From: JANXQE01 sp035651635
Lineage (GTDB): Bacteria > Verrucomicrobiota > Verrucomicrobiia > Limisphaerales > UBA8199
Length of the DNA: 40,953 nt
Assembly (NCBI GenBank): GCA_035651635.1
Contig: DASRFK010000321.1
Location: 1-40,953 of the forward strand
Reading direction: 5' to 3'
Shown here piece after piece: positions 8,038 to 15,612 of this stretch. The notes beneath the pieces are model-generated. The model made no database searches. It was not told the DNA's origin and worked only from the letters and a program-made list of their open reading frames with translations. The first letter of the stretch is position 1; each line of letters opens with the position of its first letter. A program made the position numbers and the translations under genes.

Positions 8038-8991
8038 ATGGCTCAAAACCTCAAACTAAGCATTAGCACTATTTGTTATAACCAGGCCCAGTTCATTGCG
8101 CAGGCCTTAGATAGCGTCCTGATGCAAAAGACGTCCTTCGAATACGAAGTTATCATCGGAGACGATTGTTCCACCGATGGTACGCGGGACATCCTCGCGG
8201 GTTACCAACGCCGCTTCCCCGACAAGATAAAACCAATTCTTCGCGAAAAAAACGTCGGCATGCAGAGGAATGGCGTCGATACGATTGAAAAATGCCGCGG
8301 AGAGTACGTTGCATTTTTGGAGGGCGACGATTACTGGACGGACCCGGAAAAAATTCAAAAGCAGGTAGATTATCTGGATGCCCATCCCGATTGTGCTCTT
8401 GTTCACCACAAAGTTGATCATATCGCCTGGCCGGAGGCGACGAGCCTTGGGGAATACCCTCCGGAGGCCTATCGCATCGAGCGGCCTGATCCGAAGCTTT
8501 TGGGAATGTTCAACTTTATCCAAACATGTTCGGTGGTGCTGCGGCGGAAGTGGCTGCCACCCTTTGATCAGCAGTTCCGGGATCTGAAACTCGGCGACTG
8601 GCCGCTATGTGTACTCCTCAGCGAGCGAGGATGGCTCGGGTACATCGATCGGACAATGGCACACTACCGGGTCCATGCCAGGAATAGTTGGAATAACCGT
8701 CCGCCCGATTACAAAATCAGAGCCATGGAAAAAATGGCTTTATACCTGTTGGAAAGGGTTAATTCAGTCTCAAAAGATGTTTGGCAAGACACGCTCTTGG
8801 CACTAGCTTTCAAAGACCTAGGTTTGGCGCTCGCATCCCTGTCTCCTGCAAAAGTTTTAGATCGGTTCAAAGTTTTTGTTGGGAGGTCCGCGGAATTTAA
8901 AAAGCCGTTCTGGGTAATCAACCGGCTCTGGCCCTATTATCGCGCAAATTATCTTGCCAAGCGCCATGTAAAACGTGGTCGCCAGCCTTAG
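8038..8991 (+). CDS. Glycosyltransferase family 2
   Basis: 317 residues from ATG 8038; a TTG at 8026 would add four residues. The GT-A fold is clear: SISTICYNQAQFIAQALDSV at the N-terminus, the nucleotide-binding IIGDDCSTDGT, and the metal-binding acidic motif in FLEGDDYWTDP. It transfers a sugar from a nucleotide-sugar to a glycan acceptor in the cytoplasm; no membrane segment is seen. The C-terminal part (after about 230) is helical and variable, as usual in this family. It is transcribed away from the carrier-protein operon and converges on the radical SAM gene. With the aminotransferase and GT39 genes it makes the area look like a polysaccharide or glycoconjugate locus. Donor and acceptor are unknown. 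Confidence 0.9.
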   Translation: MAQNLKLSISTICYNQAQFIAQALDSVLMQKTSFEYEVIIGDDCSTDGTRDILAGYQRRFPDKIKPILREKNVGMQRNGVDTIEKCRGEYVAFLEGDDYWTDPEKIQKQVDYLDAHPDCALVHHKVDHIAWPEATSLGEYPPEAYRIERPDPKLLGMFNFIQTCSVVLRRKWLPPFDQQFRDLKLGDWPLCVLLSERGWLGYIDRTMAHYRVHARNSWNNRPPDYKIRAMEKMALYLLERVNSVSKDVWQDTLLALAFKDLGLALASLSPAKVLDRFKVFVGRSAEFKKPFWVINRLWPYYRANYLAKRHVKRGRQP

Positions 8992-9038
8992 TGTTTATTG
9001 CTCGCAGGAATCAGCACCCACGCATGTGCGAAACCGGC

Positions 9039-10025
9039 TCACAAGGCAATTGCACAGGAGGTATTCCGAAAGTAGCTGGGCTCACGTTCCCAGGTTACCC
9101 GATGTCCTCGCCAGAGGGTACAATGAAAGCACAGATCAAAAGGATATTTTCTGGCCCAGGTCAAAAATCCTTCGATGCCTCGGCGAAGGTCGTAGAGCCT
9201 CTCCTTCGAATTAATCACGATGGACGCATACTCCCGGCGGTTTTCAATTCCTGCACCCACGGCGCAATGGGAAACCTGCCCGTCGGCCCTCAGCACATAG
9301 CAATCGGAAGTGCAGCAGTTCGCATTTGGGTGTTGTTTCTCAGGGTTTAGTTGCCAGGCAATCATGTAAGAGCCGTCCGAGACCGCTATTTCGATTTGCG
9401 GACATAATTCCCGAAGCACGCGGACCAGGGCCTCAAACCGCGCCTCGCCTCCAAGTTTCTTCGTGATATTCGGGTATTTGGAGATGAGAAGTTTATCCAA
9501 ACCTTGGAGCCTGGGCGCGAGCTCTGCTATTTTTTGCTCGTTCGCCCAAAAAAAATTCGTGGTTACACCCAGCACCTTATCCGGGTACCGAACCTTGAGC
9601 TGCTTGATTAAGACACCAAGATCTTCATGAAGGAACGGTTCTCCCCCGGTAATGGCAAGTTGGGAGAATTTAATTCCGCATTGAACAACCGTGTCCAGCC
9701 ACGGAAAAAAAGCGGCCGCCGGATAAGACCTTCTCTGGGCGAAGGGTGAACTTGTCGAGCAGTGCTGGCAGGAGTTTGCACAATGTTCGACCGCCAGCAG
9801 ATTAATTCTTTTGATATCACGACCATCGCAAATCCGTCGCTTTAAGCCGACTCGGTAAGGAAGGCCATACTTGAGAAAGTGAAGAAAGGGCCAAAGTACC
9901 CGGTCTTTGCAGGAAAAGAGCTTCCAGGTCACGCGGTTCCGACTGCGCCTCCGTCTGGCGGGCGCAGGCGCAATCGCATTGCGGCACGATTCTCCGGGTG
10001 CGGCTGCGGTAGATGCATTGTCCAT
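9039..10025 (-). CDS. Radical SAM protein with C-terminal cysteine-rich region
   Basis: 328 residues from ATG 10025, chosen because GGAGAG lies eight bases upstream; the open frame continues to a TTG at 10091. The radical SAM motif is C82-x3-C86-x2-C89 in VEHCANSCQHCS, followed by ITGGEPFLHEDL. The C-terminal third has more cysteines (CCTSDC, SHC, then DLCFHC), consistent with a SPASM- or Twitch-type auxiliary cluster. Such enzymes modify peptides, activate partner enzymes or act on sugars. No precursor peptide gene is evident nearby, and it lies between glycosyltransferases, so a glycan- or lipid-modifying role is possible. Substrate unknown. Confidence 0.88.
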   Translation of the reverse strand: MDNASTAAAPGESCRNAIAPAPARRRRSRNRVTWKLFSCKDRVLWPFLHFLKYGLPYRVGLKRRICDGRDIKRINLLAVEHCANSCQHCSTSSPFAQRRSYPAAAFFPWLDTVVQCGIKFSQLAITGGEPFLHEDLGVLIKQLKVRYPDKVLGVTTNFFWANEQKIAELAPRLQGLDKLLISKYPNITKKLGGEARFEALVRVLRELCPQIEIAVSDGSYMIAWQLNPEKQHPNANCCTSDCYVLRADGQVSHCAVGAGIENRREYASIVINSKERLYDLRRGIEGFLTWARKYPFDLCFHCTLWRGHRVTWEREPSYFRNTSCAIAL

Positions 10026-10300
10026 AAGGTTCGCTCTCCGGCCTGAATTAGGCCGGAAGGCGCCCCAATTGCACAGCATAACATTTGCCAAATCTTCTCA
10101 AACGTACCTCCGGCAAGAGTTTAAACCACTTCGGCGCAGGCTGGACTACCTAGCCTCCACAAAACAGAGGAACCGGGGCCCGCTTAATCCTGAACCAGGT
10201 TCCTGGCGGGATTCCGGAACTTTTTGCCGGTAGTTGAATGGGGGACGCCTTCGGAACACCATTGGTGGAAGCATGTTGACTGAACGACTGAGCGGATGCA

Positions 10301-11971
10301 TTACTCGTCGGACAGCGCGTACAGGACGTAGCCGGCATGAGCCGGTCGTACAGGAACCACTCGAGCGTTTTTCCAGCCAGCCATGATGCGTGAAGCCAAG
10401 TCCGCCATCCCGGGAGCGTTTCCTTCCAGTAAAAGCCACCGAAAGCCCGTTTTTTTGAAATAATTCTCGCGCAGCAGACGCTGGACATCGACTGGCTTGT
10501 TCAACAGAAACGGCATAAAGGCGCGCCTCTTGAGGTAGTAGGGAGCGAAGGAACTCCATTCCGTCGCAGACAAAACGATCACGCGTTCTTCTGCCCCAAT
10601 CCAACGACCCGCTTCGCTGAGGTAAGCGACATTAGGGTTCGGGCTGGTCGATGCATACAGGATACGCGCGGATAACCCAGACCATTCCTGAACCTCGAGT
10701 CCTATCAGGAACAGGATCACAAGCAACTGAAGCAGCCTCGTGCGAACCAGGGTGTAAAGCAGAGTGAAACCTGCGCCGGCAAACAAAGCCAGGAAGGGAG
10801 CGCAGGCAATCATGTAGTAGGTGTGGATTACGAACAAATTGAAAAAGACAAAAACCGCCAGCAAAGGGGCAAGTGCCAAACTGTATCCCAGAAACAAATT
10901 CCGACTGAAAGATCGGCTGAATTGCCTCACGCAAAAGGGCAAAACCGACCAGCCCAGAATCATTGAAAAAGTCAGCGAAGGCATCACCGCAGACCGCATG
11001 CGGCACCAGATGATGCTCCAGTTGTGTAGATGTAGGCGTTCTTCCCAGGAGCCGTACGTCCAGTTACTCGTGTACGGATGTCGGGAACTTAACCAGACCG
11101 TGTAAGGCGACTGTTCTTTGATGAGGTCACCATAATGAATGTACCAGTATCCGATCAGAAGTGGCGCCAGGAGCAAGAACCCGCATGCAAGGATCCGCAG
11201 AGAAGGCACGCCATGGGCGGCGTCCTCGGGTGACGAGGGAGTAAGATGTTCGTTCACCTGACGCCGAGGCGAGGGCAAAAAGTGCAGACCACCCAGCGTC
11301 GCTGCCACAATCAATGGAATGACGAAGCTTGTGGCCTTTGCCAGGCAGCCCAGGATGCCCAGACCTAAACAGGCGACGAAAAGAAGCCGACCAGGACACA
11401 TGGTCCAACGGATGAAGGCGACCAGGTATGCTAGACCAAAAAAAGTCGCCGCGAACTCAATCATCGAACTGCGACTCCAAACGGTGTTGTACGGTGAGAA
11501 TAGAAAGATCGCGGTGGTGAACAGGACCGCGACAGAATTCTGGAAGAGCAATCGCACGAGCAAGACCAGTGTTATGGCGGTAAGGTAAAAGAACGTCAGA
11601 TTGGTCACACGAATCGAAATATCGAGATTCGCCCACGGCGCAACGGCATCAACGCCTGCAGCAACTGTCTGAAAGACTGGATACTCAAAAGGGCATTCCC
11701 AAGGCGGACCGAACAATGGAAGCCGTGGATGCAGTAGACTGAGGCCGTGCTCACGGATTTCCCACACTGAGAGAGCCGTTTGCGTTTGTCTAAATTCGTG
11801 TTCGCCAGTGAATGGGGCCTGGATATTGGCCAATCGCATCGGCAGCGACAACAGCAAGAGGATCGCGAAGACAACCACCGTGCTTAGGGCACTGCTGTTA
11901 CCGAAAAGGGGCTCAAGCCTGGCCACGCTGGCCTGCGGAGGCGCAATTCTGGTCAGTGTCGTGGCGTTCAT
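10301..11971 (-). CDS. GT39/ArnT-like polytopic membrane glycosyltransferase
   Basis: 556 residues with about ten hydrophobic segments, first near residues 30-47. The loop after the first segment holds the acidic motif FTGEHEFRQTQTAL, matching the catalytic D/E position of GT-C enzymes such as protein O-mannosyltransferases and ArnT, which use lipid-linked sugar donors on the periplasmic side. A large loop follows near 250-300, and the soluble C-terminus ends with a short domain (EGNAPGMADLASRI). AGGGG lies five bases before the ATG. It is upstream of the radical SAM gene on the same strand with about 275 bp between, so probably a separate unit. Donor and acceptor cannot be assigned. Confidence 0.87.
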   Translation of the reverse strand: MNATTLTRIAPPQASVARLEPLFGNSSALSTVVVFAILLLLSLPMRLANIQAPFTGEHEFRQTQTALSVWEIREHGLSLLHPRLPLFGPPWECPFEYPVFQTVAAGVDAVAPWANLDISIRVTNLTFFYLTAITLVLLVRLLFQNSVAVLFTTAIFLFSPYNTVWSRSSMIEFAATFFGLAYLVAFIRWTMCPGRLLFVACLGLGILGCLAKATSFVIPLIVAATLGGLHFLPSPRRQVNEHLTPSSPEDAAHGVPSLRILACGFLLLAPLLIGYWYIHYGDLIKEQSPYTVWLSSRHPYTSNWTYGSWEERLHLHNWSIIWCRMRSAVMPSLTFSMILGWSVLPFCVRQFSRSFSRNLFLGYSLALAPLLAVFVFFNLFVIHTYYMIACAPFLALFAGAGFTLLYTLVRTRLLQLLVILFLIGLEVQEWSGLSARILYASTSPNPNVAYLSEAGRWIGAEERVIVLSATEWSSFAPYYLKRRAFMPFLLNKPVDVQRLLRENYFKKTGFRWLLLEGNAPGMADLASRIMAGWKNARVVPVRPAHAGYVLYALSDE

Positions 11972-12084
11972 TTTTTCCCCTAAAAGTTGGCTCGTTCATA
12001 GCAAGAGCCGTTCCGAGGGAGCCTCCCACGGAGATATTGCCGTCCAGTCGGTTCCGATTTGGCATCCCATCTAAGAAATTGAAG

Positions 12085-12207
12085 ATGAGCCGATTACGCT
12101 TTATCCGACTTGACTGCCGAACCTTATTCTCTCTCGTCCTCCTTGGTCTTAGTTCAATGCCCGCTATTTCCTCACACGTCCGGCTGACCGAGGCTTGCGC
12201 GGGTTAA
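12085..12207 (+). CDS. Possible 40-residue peptide, weak
   Basis: A 40-residue frame beginning ATG after AAGAAATTGAAG, with basic N-terminal residues and a hydrophobic stretch (TLFSLVLLGLSSM), so it could be a small secreted or membrane peptide. It lies upstream of the lipoprotein gene on the same strand, in a 289-bp divergent intergenic region. There is no good ribosome binding site or recognised family, and chance is a reasonable explanation. Confidence 0.2.
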   Translation: MSRLRFIRLDCRTLFSLVLLGLSSMPAISSHVRLTEACAG

Positions 12208-12260
12208 ACCCACTTTTTACATGGGGTCCGAAGCTTAGGTTTAGGGAGAAAGGGTAATAC

Positions 12261-12779
12261 ATGAAAAAATACGCAATCACACTTCTGGCTGCTTCGGCTT
12301 TGCTGGCGGGCTGTAATCAGAGCGTCGAGACTGCCTCGAACAAGTTTAACGAGCTGCCTCCAGCGGTCCAAAAGACCGTGCGAGCCCAGGCCCCGAACGG
12401 AGACATCGCCAACGTGACGACCAAGTCCGAAAACGGGTCCCAGGTTTACGAGGTCGAATTCCGCAATCCAAATGGGCCAAATTCCAAGGTGCTGGTGGCT
12501 GCCGACGGCACATTGGTGGGTAGCGATATGACCAAACCTGCCGGAGCGGTGCAAAAACTGCTCACTCCGACGGGCGCCGTAGGCACGCCTTTAAGTGCTC
12601 TGCCTGAAGCAGCCCAAAAGACGATTAAGTCCCAGGCACCCGATGCTCCGATCGCCAAGATCTCCCGGCACGATGTGAACGGTCGGACGATCTACGAGGT
12701 GGAGTTCAAGGATCAGGGCAAGAATCCGACGATCAAGGTTGCTGACGACGGGTCGCTGGTCCAAAGCTTGCAGAAATGA
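12261..12779 (+). CDS. Lipoprotein with two PepSY-like repeats
   Basis: 172 residues. The N-terminus MKKYAITLLAASALLAGC is a lipoprotein signal with the lipid-modified Cys at 18. The rest holds two copies of one unit: LPPAVQKTVRAQAP...YEVEF...VAADGTLV (about 31-94) and LPEAAQKTIKSQAP...YEVEF...VADDGSLV (about 115-168). This pattern matches small PepSY-like (DUF2874-type) domains of periplasmic or surface proteins, often linked to protease inhibition or envelope sensing. AAGGG lies six bases before the ATG. A hairpin at 12834-12858 may end the transcript. Function beyond envelope localisation is not known. Confidence 0.85.
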   Translation: MKKYAITLLAASALLAGCNQSVETASNKFNELPPAVQKTVRAQAPNGDIANVTTKSENGSQVYEVEFRNPNGPNSKVLVAADGTLVGSDMTKPAGAVQKLLTPTGAVGTPLSALPEAAQKTIKSQAPDAPIAKISRHDVNGRTIYEVEFKDQGKNPTIKVADDGSLVQSLQK

Positions 12780-12780
12780 T

Positions 12781-12811
12781 TGGAGCCAGTTGCCGGTCTT
12801 GATCCGGTGAG
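12781..12811 (-). repeat. Degenerate copy of the 3' end of tRNA-Thr
   Basis: Bases 12781-12807 match 12874-12900 (CCA end, acceptor 3' strand and T arm of the tRNA-Thr gene) at 21 of 27 positions in the same orientation, starting exactly at the CCA. A T-arm-like fold with a T-C-A-A loop remains, but no 5' half can be made. It begins two bases after the lipoprotein stop. It is either the remains of a second tRNA or a duplicated attachment-like site. Confidence 0.5.
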
Positions 12812-12833
12812 GCTCAGTTGGAAACTCAAAGTG

Positions 12834-12867
12834 TTCGCAGCTCCGCGTGGGCTGCGAATGCTTCTTT
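12834..12867 (+). terminator. Hairpin terminator after the lipoprotein gene
   Basis: Perfect 8-bp stem TTCGCAGC/GCTGCGAA (12834-12841 and 12851-12858) with a 9-base loop, followed by TGCTTCTTT. The imperfect T-run makes it a moderate rho-independent terminator for the lipoprotein gene; the stem could also stop the oppositely oriented tRNA transcript. Confidence 0.5.
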
Positions 12868-12873
12868 GATGTA

Positions 12874-12948
12874 TGGAGCCAGCTGTCGGGATTGAACCGA
12901 CGACCCGCAGTTTACAAAACTGCTGCTCTACCACTGAGCTAAGCTGGC
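12874..12948 (-). tRNA. tRNA-Thr(UGU)
   Basis: 75 bases including an encoded CCA. Acceptor stem GCCAGCT/AGCTGGC with discriminator T; D stem GCTC/GAGC; anticodon stem GCAGT/ACTGC around the loop TTTGTAA, giving anticodon TGT, which reads ACA threonine codons; T arm GTCGG-TTCAATC-CCGAC. All four stems pair perfectly. It is transcribed opposite to its neighbours, between the lipoprotein gene and the DksA-like gene, and a degraded copy of its 3' end lies 70 bases further on. Confidence 0.96.
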
Positions 12949-13051
12949 CCGAAGGTCGGTAGTAAATCGTTGACCGAAGCCGTGCTGGTGTCAAGCGTGG
13001 GAGCGTCGCCTGGCGATTACAAGTGTCGGTCTTGGCTGGAAGCCGAAAAAA

Positions 13052-13069
13052 GCGGCAGGGGACTGCCGC
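13052..13069. repeat. Short stem-loop upstream of the DksA-like gene
   Basis: GCGGCAG/CTGCCGC with a GGGA loop, in the 259-bp gap between the tRNA-Thr gene and the DksA-like gene. There is no T-run, so it is not a typical terminator; it could lie in the leader of the downstream gene. Nothing else is recognisable in the gap. Confidence 0.35.
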
Positions 13070-13207
13070 AGTCCAAAACGCAAGCGCGACACGGGGCGCG
13101 GGCCTCGAGAACGAAAGAAGCCAAGAGCTCATCGATCAACCATATCCTCCCGGTGTCATCCGTCGCACTTCGCATTGATTTCGAGTCCACCTGTGCAACC
13201 TTGTTTC

Positions 13208-13708
13208 ATGGGAGCAAGGAAAAAGGCCGTCGACGATACCAAGCCCAAGGCCGCCACCGCTGAGATTCTGGGCCAAGCGAGCCAGTCCGAGAATATTCCA
13301 TCCAAATGGCGCGAGCACTTCGAGGCGTTGACTGAGCTGCGCGAGGAGTTGTTGCGCCGCCGCGCCGAGTCCACCAACGACGCTCTGAGTGAGCAGCCCA
13401 CTTTCAGCTCCCACATGGCGGATGCAGGAACCGATACTTATGATCGCGACCTCGCGCTGGGGATGCTCTCCTCGGAACAGGATGCCCTTTACCAGGTGGA
13501 TCAGGCGCTGGATCGCATTCGCAACGGAACTTATGGAATTTGCGAGCTGACCGGTCGGCCGATCCAAGAGGCGCGGCTGCGCGCGGTGCCTTGGACTCGC
13601 TTCAGCGCCGATGCCGAAAAACAGATCGAGCGTGAAGGCTCGCTCAAACGCGCACGGTTGGGGCCGCGTGAGACTGTAGGACGGGAAAGGCCCGACCAAA
13701 GCACCTGA
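13208..13708 (+). CDS. DksA/TraR-family protein with degenerate zinc finger
   Basis: 166 residues from ATG 13208; a TTG at 13175 is an upstream alternative. The coiled-coil part (about 35-100) is rich in Arg and Glu (LREELLRRRAES) and carries DAGTDTYDRDLALGML, and the C-terminal signature GTYGICELTGRPIQEARLRAVPWTRF is that of DksA/TraR proteins. These bind the secondary channel of RNA polymerase, in several cases together with ppGpp. Only one of the four zinc-binding cysteines remains; the others are Thr, Ser and Ala. The acidic tip that enters the channel may be the DTYDRD segment. Cys-poor members exist in other bacteria, so loss of zinc need not mean loss of function. Confidence 0.85.
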   Translation: MGARKKAVDDTKPKAATAEILGQASQSENIPSKWREHFEALTELREELLRRRAESTNDALSEQPTFSSHMADAGTDTYDRDLALGMLSSEQDALYQVDQALDRIRNGTYGICELTGRPIQEARLRAVPWTRFSADAEKQIEREGSLKRARLGPRETVGRERPDQST

Positions 13709-13751
13709 AGAGACGGTCTAGTCCAACGACGAACGGTTTTCTGCGTTGACC

Positions 13752-14324
13752 TTAATGCAAAAGCGGCAGCGAGTGTGGCTGCCGGATCAGCTCGGCATCC
13801 AGGGTAAGGTAATATTCGAGCCGGCGATTGGCTTCGGCCTCGTTGATGTGCCGGGCCATGAGGATGTAGGTGGCGTAATGGTTGCCTTCAGATTCTACCA
13901 GGCTTTGGTAAAAATTGCTTAACTCGGGATCGCCAGGCCGCAAAGCCTCGGCCAGAATTTGAAATTTTTCACAGCTGCGCCCCTCGATCAGGCCGCAGCA
14001 AATCAAGTGATCGATCACCTGGTTCCGTTGGCCGTTGCGAATGGATCGCATGAGGCCGCTGATCCAAGGGCTGGGATACGGTTGCCCGAAAGGGATCTGG
14101 CGGCGCTTGAGCAGTTCGAGCACCAACTGAAAGTGCTGCAACTCTTCGATGGCAATCGCGTTCAACTCTTCGACGCGTGGAAAAAGGTCGCGGTACTTCT
14201 CCAAATTCAAAGCGGTGGTGGCGGCTTTGCGTTCCAGGTGAGCGTGATCCACGAGCACGGCGGGTACATTAGCCAGCACTTTCGGCAGCCACTCGGCTGG
14301 AACTTTTTCACGGAACAGAAGCAT
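13752..14324 (-). CDS. miaE: tRNA-(ms2io6A)-hydroxylase, MiaE-like
   Basis: 190 residues, typical family length. MiaE hydroxylates the isopentenyl side chain of ms2i6A37 in tRNAs reading UNN codons, using a ferritin-like diiron site and O2. Candidate ligands are visible in order: Glu31 in HAHLERKAA, E61-x-x-H64 in EELQHFQLV, a Glu in RSCEKFQIL and E-x-x-x-H in ESEGNHYATY. The start codon lies inside the end of acpS (17-bp overlap), so the two are co-transcribed with pdxJ. Substrate modification enzymes MiaA and MiaB are not in the window. Identification rests on the four-helix motif order and length. Confidence 0.9.
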   Translation of the reverse strand: MLLFREKVPAEWLPKVLANVPAVLVDHAHLERKAATTALNLEKYRDLFPRVEELNAIAIEELQHFQLVLELLKRRQIPFGQPYPSPWISGLMRSIRNGQRNQVIDHLICCGLIEGRSCEKFQILAEALRPGDPELSNFYQSLVESEGNHYATYILMARHINEAEANRRLEYYLTLDAELIRQPHSLPLLH

Positions 14325-14703
14325 GTTCGCTTTCGAGGATAGCCACGGCGGCGGCGTACGTCTGGGTGTGAGTCAAACTGATCCGCAGGCCCGTGGCGCG
14401 CCGTGCTCGCATCAACAAAGTGCCTTTTTCGTGAAAGATCACAAACGGTTCGCCGCTATCTCTTCGCCCGACCTCGACGTCCTGCCAGCTAAGCTGCGCG
14501 CCAATGCCGGTGCCGAAAGCTTTCGAGATCGCTTCCTTAGCCGCGAAGCGCGCGGCCAGGTGCGGGCCCGGGGCGCGATGCGACAGGCAATATTGAATCT
14601 CGTTGGCGTGCAAAATCCGGTTGAGGAACCGCTCGCCGAATTTCGCGTAGGAACTTTCGATTCTCGCCACCTCGATGATATCAATGCCCACTCCGAGGAT
14701 CAT
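14308..14703 (-). CDS. acpS: Holo-[acyl-carrier-protein] synthase
   Basis: 131 residues. It transfers the 4'-phosphopantetheine arm of CoA to the serine of apo-ACP. The signatures are GVGIDIIEVARI at the N-terminus (Mg-binding Asp8) and RFAAKEAISKAFGTG (Glu57), with LSLTHT-like ISLTHTQTYA near the C-terminus. The gene starts 10 bp after the pdxJ stop, the common pdxJ-acpS order in many bacteria. It is the only phosphopantetheinyl transferase in this window, so it or an Sfp-type enzyme elsewhere must prime the operon carrier proteins and the NRPS. Confidence 0.96.
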   Translation of the reverse strand: MILGVGIDIIEVARIESSYAKFGERFLNRILHANEIQYCLSHRAPGPHLAARFAAKEAISKAFGTGIGAQLSWQDVEVGRRDSGEPFVIFHEKGTLLMRARRATGLRISLTHTQTYAAAVAILESEHASVP

Positions 14704-14713
14704 GCGTTTGGAT

Positions 14714-15454
14714 TCAGCCGCGATATCCGGCCATGAGCTGCAGCATGTCTTTGACCGCGGCGCTCAAGCCCACGAGAATGGATCGGCTCACGATGCTGTG
14801 GCCAATGTTGAGTTCCACCAGGTGCGGCACCTGGTGCAACAACGGCAGGTTCTGATAATTCAGCCCGTGCCCGGCATTGACTCGCAGACCGAGCGCGTGG
14901 GCCTGTTTGGCGCCCTCGATCAGGCGGTTCAGCTCGAGTTCATGCAGCTCCGGCGAATTGAAACCCTCCGCATACGCGCCGGTATGCAGCTCGATGAATT
15001 GGCTGCCGGTTCTCGCGGCGGCCTCAATCTGCAACGGATCTGGCGCAATAAACAAACTGACTTCAATACCCCCATCGTTCAGCCGTTGGCGGGTCGCTTT
15101 CAAGCTTGTCTCGTTTGCCACCACATCCAAACCGCCTTCGGTGGTCACTTCCTGCCGCCTTTCGGGCACCAGGCAGGTGATATCAGGCTTGAGCCGGAGC
15201 GCGATCTGCACAATCTCAGGAGAGTTGGCCATTTCCAGGTTCAATCGCGTCCGAATGGACTCGCGCAGGCCCCACACATCGCGGTCCTGGATGTGTCTTC
15301 GATCCTCGCGCAAATGAGCGGTAATGCCGTGCGCTCCGGCGGCTTCGCACGCCAGTGCGGCGGCCACCGGATCGGGCTCCCCTGCTCCGAGCCCTCGATA
15401 GCGCGCCTCTCGAATCGTGGCGACGTGATCGATATTGACCCCTAATTTCAACAT
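14714..15454 (-). CDS. pdxJ: Pyridoxine 5'-phosphate synthase
   Basis: 246 residues, standard PdxJ length. It condenses 1-deoxy-xylulose 5-phosphate with 3-amino-2-oxopropyl phosphate to give pyridoxine 5'-phosphate, the last ring-closing step of the DXP-dependent vitamin B6 route. Visible signatures: KLGVNIDHVATIREARY at the start, HLREDRRHI, LELHTGAYAEGF and LRVNAGHGLNYQN. The frame is open for another 136 codons upstream but that part has no family similarity; ATG 15454 gives the canonical N-terminus. It is first in the pdxJ-acpS-miaE operon and diverges from comEC. The product PLP is the cofactor of the DegT enzyme in this window, an incidental link. Confidence 0.97.
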   Translation of the reverse strand: MLKLGVNIDHVATIREARYRGLGAGEPDPVAAALACEAAGAHGITAHLREDRRHIQDRDVWGLRESIRTRLNLEMANSPEIVQIALRLKPDITCLVPERRQEVTTEGGLDVVANETSLKATRQRLNDGGIEVSLFIAPDPLQIEAAARTGSQFIELHTGAYAEGFNSPELHELELNRLIEGAKQAHALGLRVNAGHGLNYQNLPLLHQVPHLVELNIGHSIVSRSILVGLSAAVKDMLQLMAGYRG

Positions 15455-15612
15455 TTCCGTCGGATTATGTTGAGCAGGCCAGGGCTTAGCAAACGTTTTG
15501 GCTTTGCTTTGCATTCGCAGTTTTAGGAGCTTGGTCCCGGGCGGCCGATGATCCCTAATAACCCGGGATTCACCGGGAAACCGATTGGGAGAGTGAATCG
15601 CAGGGCTTGGAG

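Noticed and set aside
10092..10300. Hairpin CCAGGTTCCTGG and GGAACC/GGTTCC between the GT39 and radical SAM genes
   Set aside because: Short stems without a T-run; not convincing as a terminator.
14675..15445. 256-residue open frame on the plus strand
   Set aside because: Antisense shadow of pdxJ, whose own sequence matches its family throughout.
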